Shown piece by piece: positions 7,356 through 15,759 of a stretch of 37,851 nucleotides of DNA. The notes below the pieces were generated by a model. That model worked only from the letters and a program-made list of their open reading frames with translations, ran no database searches and was not told the DNA's origin. Each line of letters opens with the position of its first letter. The stretch's first letter is position 1. The stretch is from a virus, in the IMG/VR virus record IMGVR_UViG_3300025655_000012, positions 1 through 37,851 of that record, one strand, 5' to 3'. A program made the translations under genes and the position numbers.

Positions 7356-7836
7356 AAATAGTGATTTCTTCAATCGGAGTGCTATTAATCACATCTATCA
7401 TTTCTTCATCTGTCGGCATGAAAGTATTGTGATAGCCGTAACAACATCCTCTATCACCCGCGCCACTTGGCTGCATTGGGTTTTGTTTGTATGTCGGCGG
7501 TAGCGTACTGAATAAGTTGGCATACGACTCCTTTGCTGTAGCTGAAATGATAGGGTTAACTGCGCGCCCCATTATCGGAGCAATGGCAAATGCTAGGTTA
7601 GATACAAATGCTAAAGTATCTGGGCCGGTAACACCTGAGTCATCGCCAGGGTCTGCTGATGTAATATCGTCGGCAATCTTATAACCAGTGTTAAGCCCTT
7701 TAGACTCCCAAGCCTGCGCCATTATCTCAAGTTGAAATAGTGAATCCTCAATCTCTTGAGGGTCGGGAGCGGTTAAGCTGTCAACTATGCCGGACATCTT
7801 TAACGCCTGAATTACTAGATCGCCTTTGGTAATCAT
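7354..7836 (-). CDS. gp4-like head completion / tail accessory protein
   Basis: A 160-aa protein, close in length to P22 gp4 (166 aa). It starts ITKGDLVIQALKMSGI, like gp4's N-terminal TKGDLVRAALRKLG, and continues with the LE-MAQAW / ITGY-like motif and a helix-rich middle (FAIAPIMGRAVNPII). gp4 binds twelvefold beneath the portal as the first tail factor added after packaging; in P22 it also has muramidase activity, which I cannot judge here. In P22, gene 4 likewise follows coat and precedes gene 10. Confidence 0.88.
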   Translation of the reverse strand: MITKGDLVIQALKMSGIVDSLTAPDPQEIEDSLFQLEIMAQAWESKGLNTGYKIADDITSADPGDDSGVTGPDTLAFVSNLAFAIAPIMGRAVNPIISATAKESYANLFSTLPPTYKQNPMQPSGAGDRGCCYGYHNTFMPTDEEMIDVINSTPIEEITI

Positions 7837-7838
7837 AA

Positions 7839-8123
7839 TTAAGCCTTAATGCTCATGTGATCTTTAACCATCTTAATCACTGTTTTGTGGTGAATACCTT
7901 CAATGTCGATATCGTTTGCAGCAGCGTAAGCCTTAGCCTCTTCAAGAGTGATAGCTCCATCGCCGTTAGTATCTGCTGATTCAGTTGCCAAAGCTTCTTC
8001 AAGCGTCAATGACCATCCTTCAGCTTTCTTTTCATCTGCAAGCTCTTCATTGATAGCTTCGATAGAATATTCTTGGCCTTTATCGGTAGTGCGATTACCG
8101 CCTTTCTTGAAAATGTGAATCAT
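7839..8123 (-). CDS. Small virion-region protein with an EF-hand loop and HeH/SAP-like C-terminus
   Basis: A 94-aa acidic protein. Residues 51-62 (DTNGDGAITLEE) form a canonical EF-hand calcium loop with Asp, Asn and Asp at positions 1, 3 and 5, Gly at 6, Ile at 8 and Glu at 12, flanked by helices. The tail (AAANDIDIEGIHHKTVIKMV) resembles a helix-extended-loop-helix/SAP-type motif found in small phage head proteins. It lies between coat and gp4 with a GGAG site. It may be a minor capsid or head-tail joining protein needing calcium; that role is inference. Confidence 0.65.
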   Translation of the reverse strand: MIHIFKKGGNRTTDKGQEYSIEAINEELADEKKAEGWSLTLEEALATESADTNGDGAITLEEAKAYAAANDIDIEGIHHKTVIKMVKDHMSIKA

Positions 8124-8135
8124 GGTTATTTCTCC

Positions 8136-8171
8136 AAAAAAAATAAGGGGCAGCTAATGCCACCCCTTATT
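8136..8171 (-). terminator. Strong terminator after the coat gene
   Basis: AATAAGGGG (8142-8150) pairs with CCCCTTATT (8163-8171), with an inner GC pair in the loop. On the minus strand it runs into a stretch of eight T. It sits between coat and the EF-hand gene and would cut transcription after the most abundant virion product, allowing partial readthrough to tail genes. Confidence 0.85.
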
Positions 8172-8194
8172 ATAAGTTACAAACCTATTAATAA

Positions 8195-9454
8195 CTAGGC
8201 TTGACCAGCTAAGATGATACCCAACTGATTTGGGTAAACAACTTGTACGTCATAGAACACGACGGCTTTCATGTTGAATACTTCTTTGTGCGGATCGTAC
8301 CAATAAGACATGCGCATTGGTAGGCCTTGTGAAGTAGTAGCTTCAACAGAACGAACGCCACCAGCATCGCTAGGGATTGGCAAGCGACCAGGTACAAGCA
8401 CGGTTGATTCTGGCGTGTAGAATAACGACGGCGCAGAAGTAACCTTGTTTAATACCACGATAGCAGCACCAGTAGCAGCCTGTGCAGTAACGTTGCGATA
8501 AGCGCCATCAACAACAAGTGCTGGTGAAATCGTAACAGTACCTGTACCGGTAGCAACAACGGTAATCGTTTGCAGCATACCTGAGTCAGTACGGGTTTCA
8601 GGATGCAGCATGTTAACGCCTGCAATAGTGAACTTAGTACCAACTGGCATGGTTAATGCTGTAGCGTTAGTAACAGCTAATGACATAAAGCGGTTGTCTA
8701 AATAGAAGCCGTTAGCGTCATAAGTTGCAACTGTATGCTTTTGGTTACCGTTAACCGTTAGCGTAGCAGTAGTGTTACCAGCTAGGTTTAGTAAGTAATC
8801 AGAGCGCATTGTTTGGAACGTTGCTAGGTCTGGAATGCGAGCGCGTGTGATTGCGTCATTAACCAGAATGTCACGGCTAGCCTGACCAAGCTCTTTAGCT
8901 ACTTTTGCATAGTGAGAGTTAGCAAGGAACAGTTTGCGGCCAAATGCGCCCAAACCATTGTTAAGCATTAACACTTCAGCGTCGATACCATCATTAAAGC
9001 TAAATGCGCCGGTGTTAACTTGAGTCATTGTCGCTTGGTTGATCATGGTTTGATAGCAGTCAACGTCGATTACGTTAGCGATATCACGAGCAAAACCATC
9101 AGCAACTTTCTTGCGGCGCATTGGGTCGCGTAAACCTTTAGCATCAATTTGCGCTAGAACACGCTTTGAGCGGCTACGGTTAACGGGGATCATGCGGTCG
9201 ATAATGTTTTCAAAGTCAGCATCAGTAGAGATAATGCCGTCTTTTGGAGTGAAGCGATACTCTTGCGGGATGTATTCGCGGTCACTGCCAGCGTCGTTGC
9301 TGTTGTCGCTTGCGCTTGCGGCACGGTCTTTATCAGCCATGTCGTCCATGTTGTACACTTCTAAGTCTTTAGAAAGTGTCATCTTCATAGATGTAGTTTC
9401 TGCGGCTTCTTCCCACAGAGTACACATCTTGTCATGAGCAAATGTATTAGCCAT
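8195..9454 (-). CDS. Major capsid (coat) protein, P22 gp5-like HK97 fold with I-domain
   Basis: A 419-aa protein (P22 coat is 430 aa). It sits directly after the scaffold gene and before a strong terminator. The middle segment, about residues 225-340, has the character of the P22 insertion (I) domain: DNRFMSLAVT, VGTKFTIAGVNMLHPETR and VTISPALVV mirror P22's DNRFATVTLS, GDKISFAGVKFLG and VEITPKPV. The C-terminus ends in a hydrophobic QLGIILAGQA. Hundreds of copies build the icosahedral shell around the scaffold. The ATG at 9454 has AGG upstream and the gene ends in TAG, so TAG is used as a normal stop in this phage. Confidence 0.92.
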   Translation of the reverse strand: MANTFAHDKMCTLWEEAAETTSMKMTLSKDLEVYNMDDMADKDRAASASDNSNDAGSDREYIPQEYRFTPKDGIISTDADFENIIDRMIPVNRSRSKRVLAQIDAKGLRDPMRRKKVADGFARDIANVIDVDCYQTMINQATMTQVNTGAFSFNDGIDAEVLMLNNGLGAFGRKLFLANSHYAKVAKELGQASRDILVNDAITRARIPDLATFQTMRSDYLLNLAGNTTATLTVNGNQKHTVATYDANGFYLDNRFMSLAVTNATALTMPVGTKFTIAGVNMLHPETRTDSGMLQTITVVATGTGTVTISPALVVDGAYRNVTAQAATGAAIVVLNKVTSAPSLFYTPESTVLVPGRLPIPSDAGGVRSVEATTSQGLPMRMSYWYDPHKEVFNMKAVVFYDVQVVYPNQLGIILAGQA

Positions 9455-9457
9455 TTT

Positions 9458-10381
9458 TTAGCCTACCTTTTTAAGTTTTGCTTTGGCCTGTTGTAGCGCT
9501 TTGAAGTTACTTACACTAGAATCCTTTTGATAGGCTTTTCGTGCATCATCAACTTCTTTAGCTACTACATTAACAGCGCCAGTGCTATTGATTTCGGGTT
9601 CTGGTTTGGTGTCGATTTTCGACTTCTGTCGCAATTGCACTTTACCTTCGAGTTCTCGCAGTATGGTTGACACTTCATAAGGCGTTTTAGTCTTAGCTAG
9701 TGCAGCAATCTTGCTTGAGTTTTTACTCAGTGCAAATATTGCCTTAGCTGGATCAATACCAAATGCATGAGCATTGGCATAAATCGCCTTCAGTGCCGAT
9801 TGTCCGTTACCGTTGAAAGCTTCATTAAGCAGTTCGGATACATCGCCTTTTGCCTTGTCAAAGTCTGGGAAGTGTTTCTTCAACTCTGATTCATGCTTAT
9901 GACCATGGAACTCTTGATCTTCATTTAGCTCAAATTCACCATTGTTAGCTTCAGGCTTAACAGGCTTTTTAACCTCTGCATTCCCTACACCGTAATAGCT
10001 TTTTAGCTTCTGCTCGTACTCTTCTTCATCATAACTGCATGATTCGAGTGTTGGCTTGGCTCCTTTGGTAACTTTTCCGACAGTATCACTCAATGAAGCA
10101 TACTTATCTTTAAGATCCTTCAGTTCATTCTCTAATCGGTTTTCGCTTTCAGCTTTCGCTTTGCGCTTGCTGCGTTCTTCCTTCCAAGCTGCCCGCAATT
10201 GAGCTTCAGTCATACCATCTTTAGCAGGTTCTTGCTGGTCTGCTTCACCGTAAACGTGCAATTCCAATTCATCGGTATCAATGTTCTGTGCCGGAACACT
10301 TTCCTTTGCATCCACCGGCACGGTATCCGCAAGTTGATTATCTTTGTCGCTGTCGTTGGTCATATTTAGTCCAGAATCCAT
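9458..10381 (-). CDS. Scaffolding protein, P22 gp8-like
   Basis: A highly charged protein of about 307 aa (P22 gp8 is 303 aa), acidic at the N-terminus and basic and helical at the C-terminus. It ends KALQQAKAKLKKVG, very like the coat-binding helix-turn-helix of gp8 that ends YRKLKAKLKGIR. It directs procapsid assembly and leaves before DNA packaging. The start is uncertain: ATG 10381 has GAGG at 9 nt, ATG 10363 has a nearer GGA, and ATG 10399 has no clear site. The gene ends 3 nt before the coat ATG. Confidence 0.88.
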   Translation of the reverse strand: MDSGLNMTNDSDKDNQLADTVPVDAKESVPAQNIDTDELELHVYGEADQQEPAKDGMTEAQLRAAWKEERSKRKAKAESENRLENELKDLKDKYASLSDTVGKVTKGAKPTLESCSYDEEEYEQKLKSYYGVGNAEVKKPVKPEANNGEFELNEDQEFHGHKHESELKKHFPDFDKAKGDVSELLNEAFNGNGQSALKAIYANAHAFGIDPAKAIFALSKNSSKIAALAKTKTPYEVSTILRELEGKVQLRQKSKIDTKPEPEINSTGAVNVVAKEVDDARKAYQKDSSVSNFKALQQAKAKLKKVG

Positions 10382-10413
10382 AAAAGTAAGCCTCGTCATT
10401 ATGGTTAACGAAA

Positions 10414-10434
10414 CGGTGAGCTAAGGCCTCACCG
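10414..10434 (-). terminator. Hairpin between portal and scaffold genes
   Basis: CGGTGAG pairs with CTCACCG over a 7-nt loop in the short portal-scaffold gap, followed on the minus strand by TTTCGTT. The T tract is short, so it may be a partial terminator or an mRNA processing or stability element tuning portal against scaffold and coat levels. Confidence 0.45.
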
Positions 10435-10452
10435 ATGCCATTAGTGTCTATA

Positions 10453-12561
10453 TTAACTTATTTGCGCAAATGGTAGCAAATTTTGATTTTGTTGAGGAAG
10501 GTTTTTAGTTACCTTCTGGATGTTATCAATCTTCTTTCCTTGGATTTCAACGCCAGCTTTGGCCGCCTCAATCTGTGTCTTGGCTTCGTCATCGATAACT
10601 TTGCGCAACTTAATCTGATTAGATACTGCATCATTCTGCTCGTTCATTAGCGCTGCTTGACCTTCCATTAGTCGAGCTTGACCTTCTGCCATTACAGTTT
10701 GCTGCATCATCTGCTCTTGTTGCTGCTGCGCCATCATCTGTTGCTGTTGCATCTGTTGCTGAAGCTTAGCGACCAATTCTTTTTCATCGTCGTTAGCTGG
10801 TTCAGGATCCATACCATTTGAAAGCATTAACTTGATCTGTTCAGCACGGGCTAACCTGCGCATCTGCTGAGAACCTTCGCCCTGAATAGACATAACTGCA
10901 GACAGTAAAGCCATTTGACCCATAGGCGTTGAAGTATCGGCAAACTTAAGCACCTCTAGCGCTTGAGCCTTCTCTTCTTGCTTTTTGGTCTTGTAGCTTT
11001 CGCCAGCTTTAACAACAACGTCATACTTGCCACGCCCTGTATTCTTGAATGGCCCGTATTCGCCGTCATCGCCCATGGTGTACTGCAAGGTTTCTTCAGT
11101 TGAGTATCGACCATCCATCGCCATTACCCGTAAACGTCTGGCTGATGAAAAGTAAATCTTTTGTGCTGCAGGTATCCAGGCATCACAAGCCGCTCTCAAT
11201 GTCTGGCAACCATTTTGGAACATTGGCTGATAGCTATCATCTTGGCGCTCGTTCACTTGGAGTATTGCTTCACCTGAAGTATTAGACGGTAATGTTGATT
11301 GACCCATGCCGCCTTGCTCTGCGGTAGCGCCTTCAACGAATTGCAATGCAGCCGCTAATCCTGTGCCGATTTGTGGCGGTGTCTTCTTGCCAACTGGCCC
11401 AAAGTGAACAGGGATTTTGTTAGCGTCCAATATCGGATCTGCAAGTAAATAAGGGAATACCTCAATAGCATTATTAGCATGCATCTCAGAAAAGCGCTGC
11501 ACCTGTTCAGGTGCATAGATATCTTGGTCGCTTTGTGGTTGCGCAACAATAGACATTAACGCGCCATACATCATGTTATGGAAGCGCTGGTTGTCTCTTT
11601 GGCGTGCAACTTCACCACAATAGTATTCGGTGCCATTAATAACGCAATGATAGCCATACTGAGGAATGATAGGAACTCGCTTAAATGGTGTCTTGTGAGG
11701 CTTCTCTAGTACCTTGTCACCAGATAGTAAGGCGTGCCAAACCTCTTTAACCTTTTTGGTTTTGATTTCGGGATCGTTGATTGACATTAAGATATCAAAG
11801 TCTTCTTGCTCAACACGTTCACCAAATTCATCACGTAACTTACGGCCTTCTTTAGTGATAATCATATCGCCAAAGTCATAAGTTTTAATCTTCTTCTCGA
11901 CCACTTCATAATAGTGAGCGACATAGATATCTTTTGTTGAGTCGCCACACCAATCAAACCAAGCTGTCGAAGGATTAAAGCTGCTTACTAGCACACCGTA
12001 CTCGTCTTCAATCTCTTGGCGATTAGCGCGGATTAACTGCCAGCACTGCTTAGCGTCTGCCTTGTCTTTTCGGATAGCTCCAGCGTTGTAAACAACTGAT
12101 GAAGCAGCAGACCATACAGATTTAACGCAAATGCTTTGATAGTCATCATCTGGTGATTCATCATCCTCATATTCAGCTTGCAGCTTGATAGCACCAAACC
12201 CACCATAGAAGGCTTCAAATGCTGCATTGTTTACAGCCTCAACACCGTCTGATGATTGGAAGTCGTTGCGCCATCTTGACTGCAGCAAATCAGCATCTTC
12301 GTCGGTAGCGTCATCACTTGAACCGATAATCTTAGCGTTCAATTCTAAGCGCTGATACTGACCCAAGACACGGTTAACCTGTCGAGCAATCTTGTTGTTC
12401 TCAGGCTTTGGCTTGTTCTTGAATTGCTCAAGGTCTGCCCCCTTCCATTGAGAGCCTGGCACGTTTGCAAATTCGATATCTTCAAGGCATTGCATGTTAC
12501 GCTCATAGCTTCCTGCAATAGCTCTGTTGAAATCAATTAAAATATCTGAAATGTCTTTCAT
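10453..12561 (-). CDS. Portal protein, P22 gp1-like
   Basis: A 702-aa protein (P22 gp1 is 725 aa) between the large terminase and scaffold genes. Features of the P22-type portal include the N-terminal region ending QRLELNAKI, a central CYGEVARQRDNQRFHNMM-like helix, and a long C-terminal stretch (about 600-690) of Gln- and Met-rich helices matching the helical barrel that extends into the P22 capsid. Twelve copies form the ring through which DNA is packaged and ejected and to which gp4 attaches. Start ATG 12561 has a weak GGTGA; the gene begins 4 nt after the terminase stop. Confidence 0.93.
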   Translation of the reverse strand: MKDISDILIDFNRAIAGSYERNMQCLEDIEFANVPGSQWKGADLEQFKNKPKPENNKIARQVNRVLGQYQRLELNAKIIGSSDDATDEDADLLQSRWRNDFQSSDGVEAVNNAAFEAFYGGFGAIKLQAEYEDDESPDDDYQSICVKSVWSAASSVVYNAGAIRKDKADAKQCWQLIRANRQEIEDEYGVLVSSFNPSTAWFDWCGDSTKDIYVAHYYEVVEKKIKTYDFGDMIITKEGRKLRDEFGERVEQEDFDILMSINDPEIKTKKVKEVWHALLSGDKVLEKPHKTPFKRVPIIPQYGYHCVINGTEYYCGEVARQRDNQRFHNMMYGALMSIVAQPQSDQDIYAPEQVQRFSEMHANNAIEVFPYLLADPILDANKIPVHFGPVGKKTPPQIGTGLAAALQFVEGATAEQGGMGQSTLPSNTSGEAILQVNERQDDSYQPMFQNGCQTLRAACDAWIPAAQKIYFSSARRLRVMAMDGRYSTEETLQYTMGDDGEYGPFKNTGRGKYDVVVKAGESYKTKKQEEKAQALEVLKFADTSTPMGQMALLSAVMSIQGEGSQQMRRLARAEQIKLMLSNGMDPEPANDDEKELVAKLQQQMQQQQMMAQQQQEQMMQQTVMAEGQARLMEGQAALMNEQNDAVSNQIKLRKVIDDEAKTQIEAAKAGVEIQGKKIDNIQKVTKNLPQQNQNLLPFAQIS

Positions 12562-12565
12562 GCGG

Positions 12566-14017
12566 TCACCAATGGTTAGCAGTTGGGATTATAATTTTGT
12601 CGAATGACACGGTTTTAGGTCTAAGTATTTCGCCTTTAGCCTTCGCGCGTCTTTTCATCATGTACGCATATCTTACAGCATCTAGAATGTCATCCCTAGT
12701 TTTAACTATTTTACCCTTATCATCTCTGTGATACTGCAGGAACTCGTCAAAGAAATCTCGGCACCCTTGGAAGACTTTAAACGTTCCGAGCTGCATGCGC
12801 TGCCTGAGTTCGTATAAGCCTTGCTCAACTGAGTTACTTGAGCCGTCCCATGTTGCGCGCTCGCCAAGCAAGTTAAAGCCTGCATCTGAATAATGGTCAG
12901 CCTGCTGCTTTGCATCATCGCGCCCTTTCTCGCGCATCAATCCATCATGAGGCCACGCAATTGGGACTCCTTCTTGCCAGTGCTTAGTTGTTCCCCATGC
13001 ATCATTAGCTGATACTTTAGAACATTTCCAAGCATTTGTTAGGTAAATTTCATCCGAGTCTGGATTTATAGCAAGCTTAACTTGTGATTGTGGGTGATCG
13101 TAACCAAAGTCCATGCCGCCGATTAATAGCCAGTGGTCTGGGATCTCGAACGCTTCACACGATATAAAATCCTCACTCATATCATATATACGGCCATGAC
13201 CAAGCATAGGTAAACCCTTTGTGCGCATATCACGTTGATGTGCAGGGAATGAGTCTAATAGCTTTGTTTTAACGTCTTCTGATAGGTGCGGCGCATCATC
13301 CCAACCCTTACGCATAAAGTACTGGCCTGCACCTGGTGAATCCATAAACTTAATAACGAGCTCAGTTCTACCGTTTTCAGGTGTGAAGGTTAAAATGCCT
13401 CTGCCGCCTTTGCCTTTGTCGCCTGTTGCGGTACGTGTTAACACCTGCGGGTGAATAGATTGGTCTCGTGGCTCTTCATCGATATGGAACCAATCAACAC
13501 TGTCGCCCATTAACGCATGCTGACCTTGTGAGTATGACCAGAATTGCACAGTAGAAACTCCACCGCTAACATGCTTTACCCTGACAGTTCTCATAGCTCC
13601 AGGCGTGCCGGTCATTGATTCATAGCTCATAATCAAGTCAGCAGGTATCAACCCACCACTAAAGCCAGCATCAGTTTTAATACCAAACAATTCTTTTTGG
13701 AGTAAGTCGCGACACTTTTCTCCAGAATAACCAAGACACCATATTAGCGGAGGGTGTTCGAACTTGTGACCATCCCATCCTTCAGGATAATCACCCATGG
13801 CGTGAATAGCATCGATGTATGTTCCAGTGTACGTCTTACCAATACGGTTAGCGGCGCATAAGCATGTTTCTGAATAGCTTGCAGTATGCTTAATAAACTC
13901 CCGCTGCCAGTCGTAAAGAGAGCCAAACATCTTTCGATATCTGAATTTCTTTTCACGCCTAGCCTTTTCTTCCAGCAGTTCGATAAGCTCTATCTGCATT
14001 TCTCGCTTAGTTGCCAT
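12566..14017 (-). CDS. terL: Terminase large subunit, P22 gp2-like
   Basis: A 483-aa packaging motor. Walker A is AANRIGKT at about residues 55-62; Walker B and catalytic acid lie in WFHIDEEP (about 177-184); coupling motif near LTFTPENG; the RNase H-like nuclease begins at GGMDFGYDHP (about 301-309) with its first metal-binding aspartate at 303. Size and order match P22 gp2 (499 aa), a headful packaging enzyme that docks on the portal. ATG 14017 follows GGTAAG; a longer frame would need a TTG four codons upstream. Confidence 0.95.
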   Translation of the reverse strand: MATKREMQIELIELLEEKARREKKFRYRKMFGSLYDWQREFIKHTASYSETCLCAANRIGKTYTGTYIDAIHAMGDYPEGWDGHKFEHPPLIWCLGYSGEKCRDLLQKELFGIKTDAGFSGGLIPADLIMSYESMTGTPGAMRTVRVKHVSGGVSTVQFWSYSQGQHALMGDSVDWFHIDEEPRDQSIHPQVLTRTATGDKGKGGRGILTFTPENGRTELVIKFMDSPGAGQYFMRKGWDDAPHLSEDVKTKLLDSFPAHQRDMRTKGLPMLGHGRIYDMSEDFISCEAFEIPDHWLLIGGMDFGYDHPQSQVKLAINPDSDEIYLTNAWKCSKVSANDAWGTTKHWQEGVPIAWPHDGLMREKGRDDAKQQADHYSDAGFNLLGERATWDGSSNSVEQGLYELRQRMQLGTFKVFQGCRDFFDEFLQYHRDDKGKIVKTRDDILDAVRYAYMMKRRAKAKGEILRPKTVSFDKIIIPTANHW

Positions 14018-14088
14018 TAATCTTACCAAGTAAGCTTAACGACAAAAGGTTACTAAAGGCACCTTTAAATTGGTTTTTAATCATCATG

Positions 14089-14643
14089 CTAGCCACCGCT
14101 ATTTACTGACGCCATCAATCGCTTAATCTTCTGGTCAAGATCGTCGTCATCAATGTTTTCAAATGTGTGCTTGGTTTCGGTAATCTGCTTGAATGCCTGG
14201 ACATCGATATGGTCGCCAATTAGCTTTAATGCACTTAATGCAGCCTTAGCATCAAATGCGTATATCTGATTACCATTTTCATCAATCTTTGCTGTGCCGT
14301 CCTGAAACGTCAGAGGGCGTATTTCCTGCACACACCTATCATGGATATGCTTTGCTGCTTTAAGTATGAATGCGGCATCTACCTTTGCCTCTAAGGCTAC
14401 ATCTGCTCTAACCTTAGCCACCAAACCCGCTACAGCAGGAACTAGCAGGATTTCTGACGCCAAATTAGCCCTTCTAGTTTCATCCTTACACTTACCACCT
14501 GCAAGCCTATGAGCCTCACTAGGCTTCTTACCTTTCAGTGTATGAATAACCATACCCTTTTGCAGAGTAGTTAAACCATTGAATATTGCTTGCTGTTCTT
14601 CAGTTAGTCCCTTAACTGCTTTATCACCTTGGCTTTTCTTCAT
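14089..14643 (-). CDS. terS: Terminase small subunit (Terminase_2-like)
   Basis: A 184-aa protein just before the large subunit. The N-terminal half reads like a DNA-binding helical domain (LTTLQKGMVIHTLKGKKPSE, AHRLAGGKC) of the Terminase_2 family; the C-terminus is acidic (ENIDDDDLDQKIKRLMA), as in oligomerisation and large-subunit contact regions. It would recognise the pac site, in P22 found within the small-subunit gene. A good AGGTGA site precedes ATG 14643, and the putative promoter at 14674-14702 lies just upstream. About 70 nt, with a weak AAAGGT/ACCTTT hairpin, separate it from the large subunit. Confidence 0.85.
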   Translation of the reverse strand: MKKSQGDKAVKGLTEEQQAIFNGLTTLQKGMVIHTLKGKKPSEAHRLAGGKCKDETRRANLASEILLVPAVAGLVAKVRADVALEAKVDAAFILKAAKHIHDRCVQEIRPLTFQDGTAKIDENGNQIYAFDAKAALSALKLIGDHIDVQAFKQITETKHTFENIDDDDLDQKIKRLMASVNSGG

Positions 14644-14673
14644 AACTCACCTGTGAGCAATTAAATAATAGTA

Positions 14674-14702
14674 AGTATACCATATAGATTTTAGACAGTG
14701 AA
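14674..14702 (-). promoter_or_regulatory. Putative promoter for terminase and virion genes
   Basis: Minus strand: TTCACT (14697-14702), 17 nt, TATACT (14674-14679) with an extended -10 TGG just before it. It is immediately upstream of the small terminase and downstream of the terminator at 14702-14732, a fitting place for a late promoter. Confidence 0.5.
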
Positions 14703-14732
14703 AAGCCCTTGTTAAGGGGCTTTGTTTTATTG
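14702..14732. terminator. Terminator upstream of the terminase genes
   Basis: AAAGCCC (14702-14708) pairs with GGGCTTT (14717-14723) around TTGTTAAG. It is followed by TTTT on the minus strand and by GTTTTATT on the plus strand. It ends the MazG-like and small-gene unit before the structural operon begins. Confidence 0.65.
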
Positions 14733-14744
14733 TTTACTACTCCA

Positions 14745-14819
14745 TTACTGGTGTGTCATCGGCTTTTCATTGTAGGCATTGCACTCTCTACAGTATCGGT
14801 AGTACTTTTCCTTATCCAT
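14745..14819 (-). CDS. Tiny CxxC protein (24 aa)
   Basis: MDKEKYYRYCRECNAYNEKP... carries one CxxC (YCREC) as in half a zinc ribbon. AGGGTGG lies shortly before the ATG. It follows the MazG-like gene by 8 nt and precedes a terminator. No family can be assigned at this length; it may be a translated leader or a remnant of a larger zinc protein. Confidence 0.4.
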   Translation of the reverse strand: MDKEKYYRYCRECNAYNEKPMTHQ

Positions 14820-14827
14820 AAACCACC

Positions 14828-15256
14828 CTAAATAAACTTAGCTAATTCCGGTTTAGTGTAGTTAACACCCTTCGATATCTTGCCTTGCTCATTAAATACC
14901 GGCTTACCATCTTCGAACTTTGAATGATTTGAGCGGTTAACCTCTTCTAGAGCTCCTAGAATATCCATTCCTAGCATATGACCAACACCGATAGCTGTTA
15001 CTATTTGATCGCATAGCGCATCAAGAAGTTCAGTTTTACCGTGAGTGCCAATCATTAGCAGGTGCTCAGCATGGTCATCTTTTGCCGACTTGTATTCCAC
15101 AGCAAGACTATTAACAGCTTTTTCTGTGCTGTAGTCATCAGCCAGTGATTCCATCATCTCTGCAACCTCTTCATAATGGCATCCAATTTGAACGCACGCT
15201 TGCTCAATAGTCGGATTTGGTATCGCTAGTTCAAACCATTTTTTAATATCTTTCAT
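14828..15256 (-). CDS. MazG-like nucleoside triphosphate pyrophosphohydrolase
   Basis: A 142-aa all-alpha protein. EEVAEMMESL (about residues 29-38) and ELLDALCDQIV (about 77-87) give the ExxE...ExxD metal-binding pattern of the MazG/dUTPase-like superfamily. The tail LGALEEVNRSNHSKF and GVNYTKPEL matches the C-terminal signature of phage members that close over the nucleotide. It likely hydrolyses (d)NTPs to monophosphates, for example to clean the nucleotide pool or lower ppGpp-type signals. Substrate is unknown. A GGAAGG site precedes the ATG. Confidence 0.8.
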   Translation of the reverse strand: MKDIKKWFELAIPNPTIEQACVQIGCHYEEVAEMMESLADDYSTEKAVNSLAVEYKSAKDDHAEHLLMIGTHGKTELLDALCDQIVTAIGVGHMLGMDILGALEEVNRSNHSKFEDGKPVFNEQGKISKGVNYTKPELAKFI

Positions 15257-15275
15257 GTCGCCTTCCGTTTATTAA

Positions 15276-15416
15276 TTAAGTTTTAGAAATGTTATTAGCC
15301 CACATAGCCATAAACACACCTATCGCAGCTAACCACCCAGCGCTTGCAATGATTAAGGCCATACCGACAAACCCGAATACCGCACATGCTGCAGTTTCTT
15401 TTTTATTTAGCTTCAT
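15276..15416 (-). CDS. Small single-span membrane protein (46 aa)
   Basis: A charged N-terminus (MKLNKKE) is followed by one long hydrophobic segment, about residues 8-40 (FGFVGMALIIASAGWLAAIG), and a short polar tail. It lies in a run of closely packed small minus-strand genes. It could take part in superinfection exclusion or lysis, but nothing in the sequence decides this. The ribosome binding site is weak. Confidence 0.55.
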   Translation of the reverse strand: MKLNKKETAACAVFGFVGMALIIASAGWLAAIGVFMAMWANNISKT

Positions 15417-15428
15417 CGGTATCAGCCC

Positions 15429-15590
15429 TTATTGATTCATGCTTATTTCAAAGTCATCTACATTTAACTCTTCGCCGTCAAACTTAGATAATATTTCAGC
15501 TTTGCCGCCATGGCCCATAAACTTAAATAGCAAGAAATGCTCTAACTCAGCAAATCGCTTAACCTTATCGCCTACTTTAAATTTGCTCAT
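15429..15590 (-). CDS. Small hypothetical protein (53 aa)
   Basis: MSKFKVGDKVKRFAELEHF... begins like many small phage proteins with an SH3-like beta strand (FKVGDKVKR) and ends acidic (DGEELNVDDFEISMNQ). It starts 1 nt after the stop of RHH paralogue 2 and is probably cotranslated with it. No function can be assigned. Confidence 0.6.
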   Translation of the reverse strand: MSKFKVGDKVKRFAELEHFLLFKFMGHGGKAEILSKFDGEELNVDDFEISMNQ

Positions 15591-15591
15591 G

Positions 15592-15759
15592 TTAAACCGC
15601 CTTTGATTTGCTGGTTAAGTTAATCTCCTTGGTTCTCATAACATCAGTGTCAAGGATTCGACGCACCACTTCAGCCTTTGTGCAGTTAAGGCGTTCACAC
15701 TCTGCTAGGATGTGTTTATTCGCCATGTCGCTAATTGCTTGCTTTGCTAGTATTGGCAT
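15592..15759 (-). CDS. Arc-like ribbon-helix-helix protein, paralogue 2
   Basis: A 55-aa protein, MPILAKQAIS then RLNCTKAEVVRRILD, aligning without gaps over residues 1-37 with the two copies at 5837-5968 and 28382-28531. The C-terminal 18 residues are unique and basic (KEINLTSKSKAV). The RHH pattern is a short strand, helix A at about 11-24 and helix B at about 27-37. GGAGG lies 8 nt before the ATG, within the end of the 226-aa gene. DNA binding and a regulatory role are inferred. Confidence 0.75.
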   Translation of the reverse strand: MPILAKQAISDMANKHILAECERLNCTKAEVVRRILDTDVMRTKEINLTSKSKAV

